From: 630D-37 sp037478835
GTDB taxonomy: Bacteria; Chloroflexota; Anaerolineae; Anaerolineales; Villigracilaceae
Assembly: GCA_037478835.1 (NCBI GenBank)
Contig: JBBFLV010000005.1
Location: 62,001-126,000 of the forward strand
Direction of reading: 5' to 3'
Length of the DNA: 64,000 nt
The notes below the pieces were generated by a model. The model made no database searches. It was given only the letters and a program-made list of their open reading frames with translations, and was not told the DNA's origin. The translations under genes and the position numbers were made by a program. Of the stretch, positions 1 to 8,287 are shown one piece after another (within the stretch, counting starts at the first letter, position 1; every line of letters starts with the position of its first letter).

Positions 1-38
1 AGGGTGCTCAGGAGGTACCAGGAGAAGAAGGGGATCAT
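1..38 (-). CDS. Start of an unidentified gene, cut by the window edge
   Basis: Directly after the E1 stop codon the minus strand reads TGATG, so an ATG overlaps the stop by one base and opens a frame that runs off the window. The visible residues are MIPFFSWYLLST, hydrophobic and aromatic, as at the start of a membrane protein. The stop-start overlap suggests translational coupling to the E1 gene. Only 12 codons are visible, so the family cannot be named and the frame itself is uncertain. Confidence 0.3.
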   Translation of the reverse strand, partial: MIPFFSWYLLST

Positions 39-2443
39 CAGCGGAAAAGGGGATAGCGGCGGGGATCGACCTCGTGCATCATTTCGTAGACGGCATCGAA
101 GATGCTTTCGGCATTCGGTTTGGACCAGTAATCGCCATCCGAGCCGTAGGCCGGGCGATGCTCTTTGCCGGGCAGGGTGCGCGGCGGGGAATCCAGCCAG
201 TAGTAGCCGCCTTGCTTTTCGATCACTTCTTGGAGCATGTAGGCGGTGGTGCCGCCGGGGACGTCTTCATCCACGAAGAGGATGCGGTTGGTTTTCTGCA
301 GGGATTCGAGGATGCGTCCGTGGCGATCGAAGGGCAGGAGGGTTTGCACGTCGATCACCTCGACTTCGATGCCGACTTGGTGCAGTTTTTCGGCGGCATC
401 CAGGGCGATACGGCAGCAGGCGCCGTAGGTGACCAGGGTGACATCCTGTCCCGGTCGCAGGACCTCCGGCACTCCCAAGGGGACGGTGATCTCGCCGATG
501 TTTTCCGGCAGGCGCTCGCGCACGCGATAGCCGTTGAGCACTTCGACGACCACGGCCGGTTCTTCGGCCTGGAGCAGGGTGTTATAGAAGCCGGCGGCGC
601 GGGTCATATCGCGAGGAACGCAAACGTACATGCCGCGCACCAGGTGGATCAGGCCGGCCATGAGCGAGCCGGAATGCCAAATGCCTTCCAGGCGATGGCC
701 GCGCGTGCGCACGATGACCGGTGCTTTTTGTCCGCCGGCGGTGCGCCAATAGAGCGTGGCCAGATCGTCGCTCATGATCTGCAGGGCATAGAGCAGGTAG
801 TCTAGGTACTGAATTTCGCAGATCGGCCTCAGGCCGCGCATTGCCAGACCGATGGCCTGCCCTAAGATGGTCGCTTCGCGAATACCGGTATCGCTGATGC
901 GGTATTCGCCGTATTTTTCCTGCAGGCCGCGGAAACCCTGGTTGACATCGCCCAACCGTCCGACGTCTTCGCCGAAGGCCACCAAGCGCGGTTCGCGGGC
1001 AAAGGCGGCATCGAAGCAGGCGTTGAGGATCTCAAAGCCGTAGACGGAGGGCGAGTTTTCACTATAGCGCGGCGGGACTTCAGGGATTTGCAGCGCTTCG
1101 CCACTGTAGAGGAAGGAATCATAGCGCTGTTCGTTGATCTTTTCTTGTTCCTGTTTCCACTGGATAAGGACTTGCTTGGACGGATGCGGTTCGTGCCGTA
1201 GCAGGCGAAGGGCCTCATGGGCGGCGGCATGGACATCGCGGCGCAGGGGATAGGCAATGTTGGCCAGGCGCGAGCGGATCTCGTTCAATGCTGTTGCCTG
1301 TGAGGAGGTGGTGGCGATCTCATCTAGCATATCGAGCACTTGCTGGCGCTCTTCCAGGATCGGTCGCTGATAGGCTTCCCAGGCCTGCTTGCGCACGGAT
1401 TCGACGTAGGCGCGGTCTTCGGCCTCCCAAGCGGCGATCTCGGCTTCGGAGGCAATGTCGCTGGCGATCATCCATTCGCGCATTTTGCGAATGCAATCGT
1501 ATTCCTCTTCCCATTTCAAGCGCTCCGGCGATTTATACCGTTCATGCGAGCCGGAGGTAGAGTGACCCTGGGGCTGAGTTAACTCGATGACGTGCACGAG
1601 GGCCGGAATGTGATACTGACGGGCGATCTCGGCGGCCGTCTGGTAGACCTCGTAGAGGGCCGGGTAGTCCCAACCGCGCACCTGGTAGAGGTCATAGCCA
1701 TGTTGGCAGGCTTCCTGCGGGCAGGGTTCGCGCTCAAAGCCTTTCAGGATGGCGGCGATGTTTTCCTTGAGCATTTGGAACTGATTGGGGACGGAGATGC
1801 CGTAGCCATCATCGTAAACGGAGATCACCGCCGGGGCTTTGAGCACGCCGATGGCGTTCACCGCCTCCCAGAAGAGACCTTCGGCCGTGGAGGCGTTACC
1901 GATGCTGACCCAAACGACCTCTTCGCCGTTGCGGGAGAATTGCGGATACTGCTTGAGGGCCTCGACGTGACGGTAAAGCACCGAGGCATAGGCCAGGCCG
2001 ACCGCACGCGGCATTTGGGAGCCGGTTGGGGAGAGGTCGGCGGCGACGTTATATATTTCGACCTGCGGTTTCCAGCGGCCCTCGGCATCGAGCATGCGCG
2101 AGGCAAAGTGGCTGTTCATGGCACGTCCGCCGGTGTTCGATTCGTATTGCAGATCGGCATGGGCATAGAGCTGGGCGAAAAACTCGTGCAGGCTCATCAC
2201 CCCCAGGGCGAACATCCAGGTCTGATCGCGATAGTAACCGGAGCGCCAATCTCCTTTGCGGAAGGCTCGCGCGATGGCGATGTTAACCAGTTCTTTTCCA
2301 TCGCCGAAGATGCCGAACTTGGCCTTGCCGGTCAACACCTCGCGCCGTCCGATCAGCGAGGCCTGGCGGGAACGATAGGCCAGACGATAATCTTGGATGA
2401 TCTCCTCTGGCGGAAGTGGAAGGAACGTTTTTTTGGTAGGCAT
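38..2443 (-). CDS. Fused alpha-beta 2-oxoacid dehydrogenase E1 component
   Basis: An 801-residue thiamine-diphosphate enzyme that decarboxylates a 2-oxoacid (branched-chain or pyruvate type) and passes the acyl group to an E2 lipoyl protein. Residues about 1-380 match the E1 alpha family and about 460-800 the E1 beta family (FGEDVGRLGDVNQGF, then the transketolase C-terminal domain), so both chains are one polypeptide. The ThDP/Mg site reads IGNAS (181-185) and YDDGYGIS (210-217); the usual GDG...NN pattern is altered. The substrate cannot be told from sequence, and no E2 or E3 gene is in the window. The start has a GAGGGAG ribosome site six bases upstream. A TATAAT box lies about 60 bp further up. 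Function as an E1 fusion is firm; the substrate is open. Confidence 0.9.
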   Translation of the reverse strand: MPTKKTFLPLPPEEIIQDYRLAYRSRQASLIGRREVLTGKAKFGIFGDGKELVNIAIARAFRKGDWRSGYYRDQTWMFALGVMSLHEFFAQLYAHADLQYESNTGGRAMNSHFASRMLDAEGRWKPQVEIYNVAADLSPTGSQMPRAVGLAYASVLYRHVEALKQYPQFSRNGEEVVWVSIGNASTAEGLFWEAVNAIGVLKAPAVISVYDDGYGISVPNQFQMLKENIAAILKGFEREPCPQEACQHGYDLYQVRGWDYPALYEVYQTAAEIARQYHIPALVHVIELTQPQGHSTSGSHERYKSPERLKWEEEYDCIRKMREWMIASDIASEAEIAAWEAEDRAYVESVRKQAWEAYQRPILEERQQVLDMLDEIATTSSQATALNEIRSRLANIAYPLRRDVHAAAHEALRLLRHEPHPSKQVLIQWKQEQEKINEQRYDSFLYSGEALQIPEVPPRYSENSPSVYGFEILNACFDAAFAREPRLVAFGEDVGRLGDVNQGFRGLQEKYGEYRISDTGIREATILGQAIGLAMRGLRPICEIQYLDYLLYALQIMSDDLATLYWRTAGGQKAPVIVRTRGHRLEGIWHSGSLMAGLIHLVRGMYVCVPRDMTRAAGFYNTLLQAEEPAVVVEVLNGYRVRERLPENIGEITVPLGVPEVLRPGQDVTLVTYGACCRIALDAAEKLHQVGIEVEVIDVQTLLPFDRHGRILESLQKTNRILFVDEDVPGGTTAYMLQEVIEKQGGYYWLDSPPRTLPGKEHRPAYGSDGDYWSKPNAESIFDAVYEMMHEVDPRRYPLFR

Positions 2444-2503
2444 ATCTCCCTCGGAGGGGGTGGCGGGAAAACTCGGGACTAAATTCTAGAGAAAGCGGAG
2501 TAG

Positions 2504-2509
2504 ATTATA
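2504..2509 (-). promoter_or_regulatory. Probable -10 box for the E1 gene
   Basis: A TATAAT hexamer on the minus strand would start transcription near 2497, giving a leader of about 54 nt before the ATG at 2443. No good -35 hexamer stands 16-18 bp upstream, so this is a -10 match only. Confidence 0.4.
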
Positions 2510-2603
2510 CAATAAGTTGGGGGAGGGTGATGGACAGAGGCGGACTAGAATCTCCTCTTAGACATGGTACACCGAGCATTGATCTGCATCGGCTTCTTGG
2601 GAC

Positions 2604-2655
2604 TTGACAAACGGCGCCATTTTGTGTACAATGATACAAAGATACAATGATACAA
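2604..2655 (+). promoter_or_regulatory. Sigma70-type promoter with triple GATACAA repeat
   Basis: TTGACA at 2604-2609 and TACAAT at 2627-2632 are separated by exactly 17 bp, a near-consensus housekeeping promoter. Transcription should start near 2639, only about 7 nt before the ATG at 2647. GATACAA occurs three times at an exact 8-bp step (2633, 2641, 2649), spanning the predicted start site and the first codons. Short repeated half-sites at that place look like an operator, most simply for the GntR protein encoded just downstream (autoregulation, inferred). Confidence 0.75.
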
Positions 2656-3066
2656 TCTACCGTCCCTTCATCTCTTGCTCGATCGATTCGTTTGGACTTT
2701 CGCTCCGATGTGCCGCTTTATCTGCAGATTGTTGAGCAGGTGCGCGAGCTGATCGCGCGGCAAGAATTGCGGCCGGGCGATCAGTTGCCGACGGTGCGCG
2801 CGCTGGCGACCGAATTGCGCATCAATTTCAATACGGTGGCGCGTGCCTATCGCATTCTGGATGAAGCCGGCCTGATCTCAACGCAGCAAGGCCGTGGCAC
2901 GTTCGTCAGCGAAATACCGCCGCCGGCAGAGCCGCCGACGCGGCAGGAAGCCTTGCGTTCGCTGGTGGAGCGCTTCGTCTCCCAGGCGCGGGCGCTGGGC
3001 GTCTCGAATGTGGAGCTGATGCAGGCATTGGAACAGGCTCTGCGCGAGGAAAACGTTTCGGATTGA
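2647..3066 (+). CDS. GntR-family (YtrA-like) transcriptional regulator
   Basis: A 139-residue DNA-binding protein. Residues about 15-85 form the GntR winged helix-turn-helix (PLYLQIVEQVRELI, then LRPGDQLPTVRALATELRIN and the GRGTFVS wing). The short C-terminal part (about 50 residues) has no large effector domain, which is the YtrA subfamily pattern; such regulators often control an adjacent transporter or membrane-protein operon. It leads an operon with the slipin and SdpI-like genes. The predicted transcript starts about 7 nt before the ATG and no Shine-Dalgarno sequence is visible. Effector unknown. Confidence 0.9.
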   Translation: MIQSTVPSSLARSIRLDFRSDVPLYLQIVEQVRELIARQELRPGDQLPTVRALATELRINFNTVARAYRILDEAGLISTQQGRGTFVSEIPPPAEPPTRQEALRSLVERFVSQARALGVSNVELMQALEQALREENVSD

Positions 3067-3121
3067 ATTTTGTACGCTTCGACGAATGACTTACCCTCAA
3101 CTCTTTGATAAGGAGTATCCG

Positions 3122-4057
3122 ATGGAAAAACGATCCCTCTTTCAGCGCGAATCCCGTCCGCGCACCAACGTGGAAGCCCATGTTCCGCCGATGGCGGTTA
3201 TGTTGTTCACGCTGATCCTTGCTGTCGTGATCGGCGGCGCGGCCTGGCTGGAAAACCGCGTTTCCGAATCGCTGTTGACGGCCTGGGTGCTCCTCGGCAG
3301 TCTGCTGGCGTTGTACATGCTCTTCGCCTTCAAAGTGGCGGCGCAATGGGAAAAGGCCGTGGTCCTGCGGCTGGGACGTTTCCATAAGCTGGCCGGGCCG
3401 GGGCCTTTCTGGATTGTGCCGATCCTGGATACCATCCCCTCCTGGATCGATCAGCGCGTCATGGTCACGCCCTTCTCAGCGCAAAAGACGCTCACCAAGG
3501 ATACCGTGCCGGTGGATGTGGATGCCGTGCTCTTCTGGGTGGTCTGGGATGCGGAAAAGGCGGCGCTCGAGGTGGAGAATTACCGCGTTGCGGTTGACTG
3601 GGCGGCCCAAACGGCACTGCGGGATATTATCGGGCGCATGATGCTTGCCGATATTCTGGTCGGGCGCAGTGCGATGGATATCAAGCTGCAGAAAGTGATC
3701 GATGAGCGCACGACCCCATGGGGCGTCACCGTGCAATCGGTGGAAATCCGCGATATTGTCATCCCGCAGGACTTGGAAAATGCCATGAGCCGTCAGGCGC
3801 AAGCAGAACGCGAGCGTCAGGCACGGGTCATTCTGGGCGAATCGGAAAAGCAAATTGCGGCTTCCTTTGCCGAGGCGGCCAAGGCCTATGAGAACAACCC
3901 GACTGCGCTTCATTTGCGGGCAATGAATATGCTCTTTGAAGGGCTGAAAGAGAAAGGGGCCCTGATCATCGTTCCCTCTTCTGCCGTTGAAACGATGAAC
4001 CTGGGCGGTCTGAGCGGTTTGACCGCACTTGCTCAAACGACGGCAAAGCAAGAGTGA
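3122..4057 (+). CDS. Slipin / SPFH-domain membrane protein
   Basis: A 311-residue stomatin-prohibitin-type protein. Two hydrophobic segments lie near residues 20-40 and 50-70, followed by the SPFH domain (QWEKAVVLRLGRF, PILDTIPSWIDQR, DTVPVDVDAVLFW) and a coiled-coil stretch rich in Ala, Glu and Arg (QAQAERERQARVI) typical of oligomerising slipins. These proteins sit on the inner face of the membrane and organise lipid or protein patches. Usual partner NfeD is not adjacent. The start at 3122 is chosen because AAGGAG stands eight bases upstream; an in-frame ATG at 3086 lacks such a site. Confidence 0.9.
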   Translation: MEKRSLFQRESRPRTNVEAHVPPMAVMLFTLILAVVIGGAAWLENRVSESLLTAWVLLGSLLALYMLFAFKVAAQWEKAVVLRLGRFHKLAGPGPFWIVPILDTIPSWIDQRVMVTPFSAQKTLTKDTVPVDVDAVLFWVVWDAEKAALEVENYRVAVDWAAQTALRDIIGRMMLADILVGRSAMDIKLQKVIDERTTPWGVTVQSVEIRDIVIPQDLENAMSRQAQAERERQARVILGESEKQIAASFAEAAKAYENNPTALHLRAMNMLFEGLKEKGALIIVPSSAVETMNLGGLSGLTALAQTTAKQE

Positions 4058-4059
4058 TC

Positions 4060-4075
4060 TGTTTCACGTGAAACA
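4060..4075. promoter_or_regulatory. Perfect parS-like centromere site
   Basis: The 16-mer TGTTTCACGTGAAACA is a complete palindrome and fits the bacterial parS consensus (TGTTNCACGTGAAACA) at every position. It lies in the short gap between the slipin and SdpI-like genes, not in coding sequence. ParB loads on such sites and spreads to organise chromosome segregation and recruit SMC. Neither parA nor parB is in this window. A perfect 16-bp match is very unlikely by chance in 64 kb. Confidence 0.8.
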
Positions 4076-4094
4076 TTCTTCTAAGGAGGTCACC

Positions 4095-4745
4095 ATGTCT
4101 ACCCGATTAACGCTCGCACTTTCCCTCTTGCTGATCCTTGCGGCCCTGATCTTGGGCGCTGCATTCTGGTCGCGCCTTCCCGATCCAATGGCTTCGCACT
4201 GGAATGCCAGGGATGAGGTGGATGGTTACATTTCCCGCTTTTGGGGCGTTGCGCTCATGCCGCTCATCGCTTTGGGGATGCTGGGACTGTTTCTGCTCAT
4301 CCCGCAGATCGATCCACTCAAGACCAACATTGCCGCATTCCGCTCGACTTTCAACCTGCTGATTTTCTTCTTTACCCTGTTCCTGCTCTACCTTCACATT
4401 CTGACCCTGCTCTGGAACCTGGGATACCGTTTTGCGATGAGCCGCATGCTGTTGCCGGCAATGGGATTGCTCTTTCTCTTCATCGCTCATCTACTGCGCC
4501 GGGCAAAACGCAACTGGTTCATCGGCATTCGCACGCCGTGGACGCTGAGCAGTGAACGCGTTTGGGAAGAAACCCATCGCCTCGGAGCCGTTCTCTTTGC
4601 CGTGTGCGGTCTGTTGACGATCGTTGGTGGTTTTCTCGGTGAGATGCTTGCCTTGTGGTTCACCCTTGGGCCTCTTGTTCTGACCTCCATTTTCCTGATC
4701 GTCTATTCCTACGTGCTCTATCGGCGCGAGACGCAAGGAAAGTAG
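4095..4745 (+). CDS. DUF1648/SdpI-family membrane protein
   Basis: A 216-residue integral membrane protein with about six hydrophobic segments. The N-terminal part has the DUF1648 signature (LPDPMASHWNARDEVDGY) and the C-terminal part the SdpI signature (NWFIGIRTPWTLSSERVW). In Bacillus, SdpI gives immunity to the SdpC toxin; most relatives have no known role. The start at 4095 has AAGGAGG five bases upstream. It is last in the GntR-slipin operon, which ends at the terminator 4803-4875, so a membrane-stress role under GntR control is a reasonable inference. Confidence 0.85.
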   Translation: MSTRLTLALSLLLILAALILGAAFWSRLPDPMASHWNARDEVDGYISRFWGVALMPLIALGMLGLFLLIPQIDPLKTNIAAFRSTFNLLIFFFTLFLLYLHILTLLWNLGYRFAMSRMLLPAMGLLFLFIAHLLRRAKRNWFIGIRTPWTLSSERVWEETHRLGAVLFAVCGLLTIVGGFLGEMLALWFTLGPLVLTSIFLIVYSYVLYRRETQGK

Positions 4746-4802
4746 GGACCGGCCGGTCAACAGGCAACGCAGATCGTTTGTGAGTGGATCGACGATCCAA
4801 CG

Positions 4803-4875
4803 AACAGGCCGGAGAGGCCACGGTGCAGAATTTGCTCCGTTTCAGAGCCTCTCCAAGGCCTGTTTGTTTTTTTTT
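4803..4875 (+). terminator. Strong rho-independent terminator
   Basis: AACAGGCC plus GGAGAGGC (4803-4818) pair with GCCTCTCC plus GGCCTGTT (4847-4864), and nine T residues follow at 4867-4875. The 28-nt loop contains a smaller ACGG/CCGT stem. It ends the GntR-slipin-SdpI operon. Confidence 0.85.
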
Positions 4876-5526
4876 ATACGGATGGTCGTGAATGGCCGAA
4901 AAACTCGCGATAGGAAACTCCTGAGACTGACACAGGGGAAGCGTTCTTGTGAGCGCTTGACGGCTCGATGGAATTGCTCTGATAGGTAGGCGTTTTATAG
5001 GGAACAAGGCTCGTCAGGTCGTCTCTTGGCTTTGAAAAGGAATTTGCCGATAGGCAGGGGCTACAGGGGGAAGCGAGTAAGACATGAGGGAGGTATTAGG
5101 ATGGCGAAGAATTGCAGCATGTGCCGCGTTCCGAGCGATGACTTCCGTAAGGTTTGCACCGAATCGCCGTGCGCTACATGGCGAGTTCATACCTTGTGTT
5201 CTCTTCAACGGGGGAGACAGATGGTTATTGGTCCTCGATAAGTCGATAATTTTTGGTAGAATTCGCATGCTTGCGACCGTTTCCGGTGATTCAATGCGCT
5301 TTATGGCAGCCAGAAACGTTCGGGTGTTTGTAACACGCGGCTCGTTGCGCAATTGACGACTCTCCTCTCCTATTACAAGATAGGTGACACCGAAAGGATA
5401 CCGAATCCATGTCAAAAGGCTTGTGATTGTGAACTGTGCCCAGCCATTTTAGTTTATAAAAAATACATAGTTTACAGAAAATATCTGTGCTTTGCAAATT
5501 CAATTTTACCGTTTTCTGGAGGTTCT
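4876..5526. other. Long intergenic stretch, mostly unassigned
   Basis: About 650 bp between the terminator and the PIG-L gene. The only coding candidate is the small frame at 5101-5241. The last 80 bp are AT-rich, with TTTATAAAAAATACA near 5453 and an ACAGA/TCTGT inverted repeat near 5475, which may hold the PIG-L promoter, but no clean -35/-10 pair was found. No tRNA or riboswitch known to me was recognised. Confidence 0.4.
5101..5241 (+). CDS. Candidate Cys-rich microprotein
   Basis: A 46-codon frame with five cysteines (positions 5, 8, 19, 24 and 33, including a CSMC pair), opening MAKNCSMCRVPSDDF. It is supported mainly by a strong GAGGGAGG ribosome site at 5086-5093 with a 7-bp spacer. 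Two CxxC-like pairs could bind zinc, but no family is recognised. A longer frame overlapping it (5084-5356) has no ribosome site. This may simply be non-coding; conservation would decide. Confidence 0.3.
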   Translation: MAKNCSMCRVPSDDFRKVCTESPCATWRVHTLCSLQRGRQMVIGPR

Positions 5527-6369
5527 ATGCAAGGCTCTTCCCCCAAGCGCTTGTTGGCGGTTCTGGCTCATCCGGATGATGAATCTTTTGGGATGGGCGG
5601 TACGCTGGCGCTCTATGCCCGTCGTGGTGTGGAAGTCTACCTCATTTGTGCAACGCGCGGCGAGGCCGGTGAGGTCTCCGATCTGAAAGGTTATGCTTCG
5701 GTAGGCGACTTGCGCCAGGCGGAGTTGGAGTGCGCCGCCCAAATCCTGGGGCTGAAAGAAGTCCATTTCCTGGGCTATCGCGATTCCGGTATGCCGGGAA
5801 GCCCGGAGAATGCCCATCCTCAGGCATTGATCCGCGCTCCTTTGGAGGATGTGGCGGCCCGCATTGTCGCCTATATGCGCCGTATTCAGCCGCAGGTTGT
5901 GCTCACGTTCGATCCGATCGGCGGTTATCGTCATCCGGATCATATCCATATCCACCGGGCAACGGTGCTCGCATTTGAGCGCTGCGCCGATCCAGACTTT
6001 TCTCCAGCTGCGGGTGCTCCTTTCCAACCCCTGGCACTCTACTATCACGTTTTTCCGCGCTGGTTCTTGCGCTGGATGGTCTTCTGGATGCGTCTGCTGG
6101 GCAAGGATCCCCGTCGCTGGGGAAAGAACGGGGATATTGATCTGGTCTCTCTGTCCGAGGTGGAATTTCCAACCCATGTACGCATTAATATTCGCCCTGT
6201 CCTGAAGCTCAAAGATCAGGCGGGTGCTTGTCATCTTAGTCAGGGTGGAGGGGAACGCCGCGGCCTGCTCGATTGGCTCGAATACCTGATCGGGGGACAT
6301 GAGGATTTTATGCGTGCCTATCCGCCGGTGAACGGCCGTTTCCGTGCTTCGGATCTCTTCGATGTGTAG
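5527..6369 (+). CDS. PIG-L family deacetylase
   Basis: A 280-residue zinc hydrolase of the LmbE/PIG-L family, which removes acetyl groups from GlcNAc-type substrates (for example in bacillithiol or mycothiol synthesis, or glycan processing). The metal motif AHPDDE is at residues 15-20, and the third ligand region reads GGYRHPDHIHIH near 140. Length and order fit the family. The start at 5527 follows CTGGAGG; upstream in-frame starts lack a ribosome site and lie in AT-rich intergenic DNA. It converges on the asnB operon, so its substrate cannot be inferred from neighbours. Confidence 0.9.
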   Translation: MQGSSPKRLLAVLAHPDDESFGMGGTLALYARRGVEVYLICATRGEAGEVSDLKGYASVGDLRQAELECAAQILGLKEVHFLGYRDSGMPGSPENAHPQALIRAPLEDVAARIVAYMRRIQPQVVLTFDPIGGYRHPDHIHIHRATVLAFERCADPDFSPAAGAPFQPLALYYHVFPRWFLRWMVFWMRLLGKDPRRWGKNGDIDLVSLSEVEFPTHVRINIRPVLKLKDQAGACHLSQGGGERRGLLDWLEYLIGGHEDFMRAYPPVNGRFRASDLFDV

Positions 6370-6398
6370 GTAGAACGGGGACTGTGGGCGGTGGCAGG

Positions 6399-8285
6399 TT
6401 ACTGCGTTCGGCGCGCCCAGAGGGCCAGCATGACCAGAGCGTAGATGCGCTTGCCGTGATCGGCGCGGGCACGAGCATGCTCTTCCAACAGTTGTTCCAG
6501 CACGGGGCGGTTGAACCACGTCAGGAGCGGTGAACGGGGATCGAGGAGCAGTTCGCGTGCCCATTCCCGAAGCGGGCCGCGGAACCATGCGGCTACCGGG
6601 ATGCCGAACCCCTGCTTCCCCCGCCCGTGCAAACGCGGCGGGAGCCGATCGGCAAAGGCGCGGCGTAAGAGGACCTTTCCCGTGCGCCCGCGAAGTTTCA
6701 TTTCGTCCGGTAGACGAGCGGCCCATTCCATCAATTGATGATCGAGGAATGGCGAACGACCTTCCAGCGAGGCGGCCATGGTCATGCGATCCGCCTTGAC
6801 CAGCAGATCGCCCGGTAGATAGGTGTGGAGATCGGTATAGAGGGTGCGATCCAGCCGGGAGCCATCGGCCGCTTCAAAGAATTCCAGGAAATAGCGCTCT
6901 GCGTTTTGAGGCGACCATTGTGACCAAAATTCTGTCTTCCATAACGCCGCACGCTGGGAAGGTGAGAAGTAGGAGCTCCAGCGCAAGAGACTGGCGCGAG
7001 GATCCACTTGTGGTAGTTGCTCTAAGCGTTTCAATCCGTTGATCAGGCTTTGACCGGCCGGGCGGTTGGAAGCATCGGGGAGGAGATGCACGAGGCGCGG
7101 TATGAGGCTACGGGTCAGGAAACGAGGCGCTTGGAGATAGCGATCGGCCCAAGCATCCAGCCAATAGCGATGGTAGCCGGCAAAGGCTTCGTCGCCACCA
7201 TCTCCGTTCAAGGCTACGGTGACGTATTGACGGGTGAGGCGCGAGAGGTGATAAAGCGGTAGTGCGGAGGGATCGGCGAAGGGTTCACCGAAATGGTTGA
7301 GGAGCGTTTCCAGGGTGGCGGGTAGATCGCCGTAACGCAGGATGAATTCGTGGTGATCGGTGGCGTAGCGCTCGGCCACGGCGCGGGCATAGGCCAGCTC
7401 GGAGAAAGATTCTTCCTCGAAGCCGACCGAGAACGTCTTCACCGGCTCGCTGCTCAGTTCGGCCATCAGAGCGACGATGATGCTGGAATCGATGCCGCCG
7501 CTCAGATGCGCACCGAGGGGCACTTCGCTGATCAGGCGCAGGCGAACGGCTTCCTTGAGGCGGAAGCGCAGTTCTTCGGCCAGCTCGGCCTCGCTCGCCG
7601 GCCATTTGGGCTGATAGGCCAGGTCCCAGTAGCGTTCGATGCGCAGTTGGCCGTTTTCCCAGAGCAGGAAATGCGCCGGCGGGAGCTTGTAGATGCCCTG
7701 GTAGGCGGTGAGGGGATCGGGGATGTATTGCAGGCTCAGGTAGAGGTCGAGGGCTTCGAGGTGGATTTCCGGGCGGCGGGGCAGGCCGTTGAGGAGAGCC
7801 GGGAGCTCGGAGGCGAAATAGAGCGTGCCGTCCTGAACGGTGTAATAGAGCGGTTTCTTCCCCAGCCGATCGCGTGCCAGAAAGAGGCGGTTTTTGCGCC
7901 GATCCCAAATGGCGATGGCAAACATGCCGCGCAGGCGATGAAGGGCCGTTTCGCCTTCGTCTTCATAGAGATGCAAGATACATTCGGTGTCGCTGTGGGT
8001 GCGGAAACGATGACCGCGACGTTCGAGTTCGGGACGCAGTTCGAGGAAGTTATAAATTTCGCCGTTGAAGACGATCCAGAGCGATTCATCCTCGTTCGCG
8101 ATCGGCTGATCGCCACCCTGCACGTCGATGATCGCCAGCCGACGCATGGCCAATCCCACCCCTTCGGCGGTATAGAAGCCCTCACCATCGGGGCCGCGGT
8201 GGTAAATGGCAGCATTCATGCGCTGTAAGAGCGCAAGGTCAGGGCGCCGCCGCGAGGAGGGGGAGAGACCACAGATGCCACACAT
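6399..8285 (-). CDS. asnB: Asparagine synthase (glutamine-hydrolysing)
   Basis: A 628-residue class II glutamine amidotransferase that makes asparagine, or amidates a related acid, from glutamine and ATP. The catalytic Cys2 is present (MCGICG) in the N-terminal glutaminase domain (1-200). The synthetase domain has the pyrophosphate loop LSGGIDSS near 265 and NGDGGDEAFAGY near 355. It begins two bases after the hepT stop and ends a glycan operon. In such settings these enzymes are often labelled asparagine synthases of exopolysaccharide clusters, and the real acceptor may be a sugar or peptide acid. Family assignment is secure. Confidence 0.92.
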   Translation of the reverse strand: MCGICGLSPSSRRRPDLALLQRMNAAIYHRGPDGEGFYTAEGVGLAMRRLAIIDVQGGDQPIANEDESLWIVFNGEIYNFLELRPELERRGHRFRTHSDTECILHLYEDEGETALHRLRGMFAIAIWDRRKNRLFLARDRLGKKPLYYTVQDGTLYFASELPALLNGLPRRPEIHLEALDLYLSLQYIPDPLTAYQGIYKLPPAHFLLWENGQLRIERYWDLAYQPKWPASEAELAEELRFRLKEAVRLRLISEVPLGAHLSGGIDSSIIVALMAELSSEPVKTFSVGFEEESFSELAYARAVAERYATDHHEFILRYGDLPATLETLLNHFGEPFADPSALPLYHLSRLTRQYVTVALNGDGGDEAFAGYHRYWLDAWADRYLQAPRFLTRSLIPRLVHLLPDASNRPAGQSLINGLKRLEQLPQVDPRASLLRWSSYFSPSQRAALWKTEFWSQWSPQNAERYFLEFFEAADGSRLDRTLYTDLHTYLPGDLLVKADRMTMAASLEGRSPFLDHQLMEWAARLPDEMKLRGRTGKVLLRRAFADRLPPRLHGRGKQGFGIPVAAWFRGPLREWARELLLDPRSPLLTWFNRPVLEQLLEEHARARADHGKRIYALVMLALWARRTQ

Positions 8286-8287
8286 GT

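Noticed and set aside
5084..5356. A 90-codon frame overlapping the Cys-rich candidate
   Set aside because: No ribosome site and no recognisable domain; the overlapping 5101 frame has better signals.
4876..5526. tRNA, tmRNA or riboswitch in the long gap
   Set aside because: No T-loop, CCA end or known conserved core was found. A CTGAGA-like string near 4921 lacks the rest of a thiamine riboswitch.
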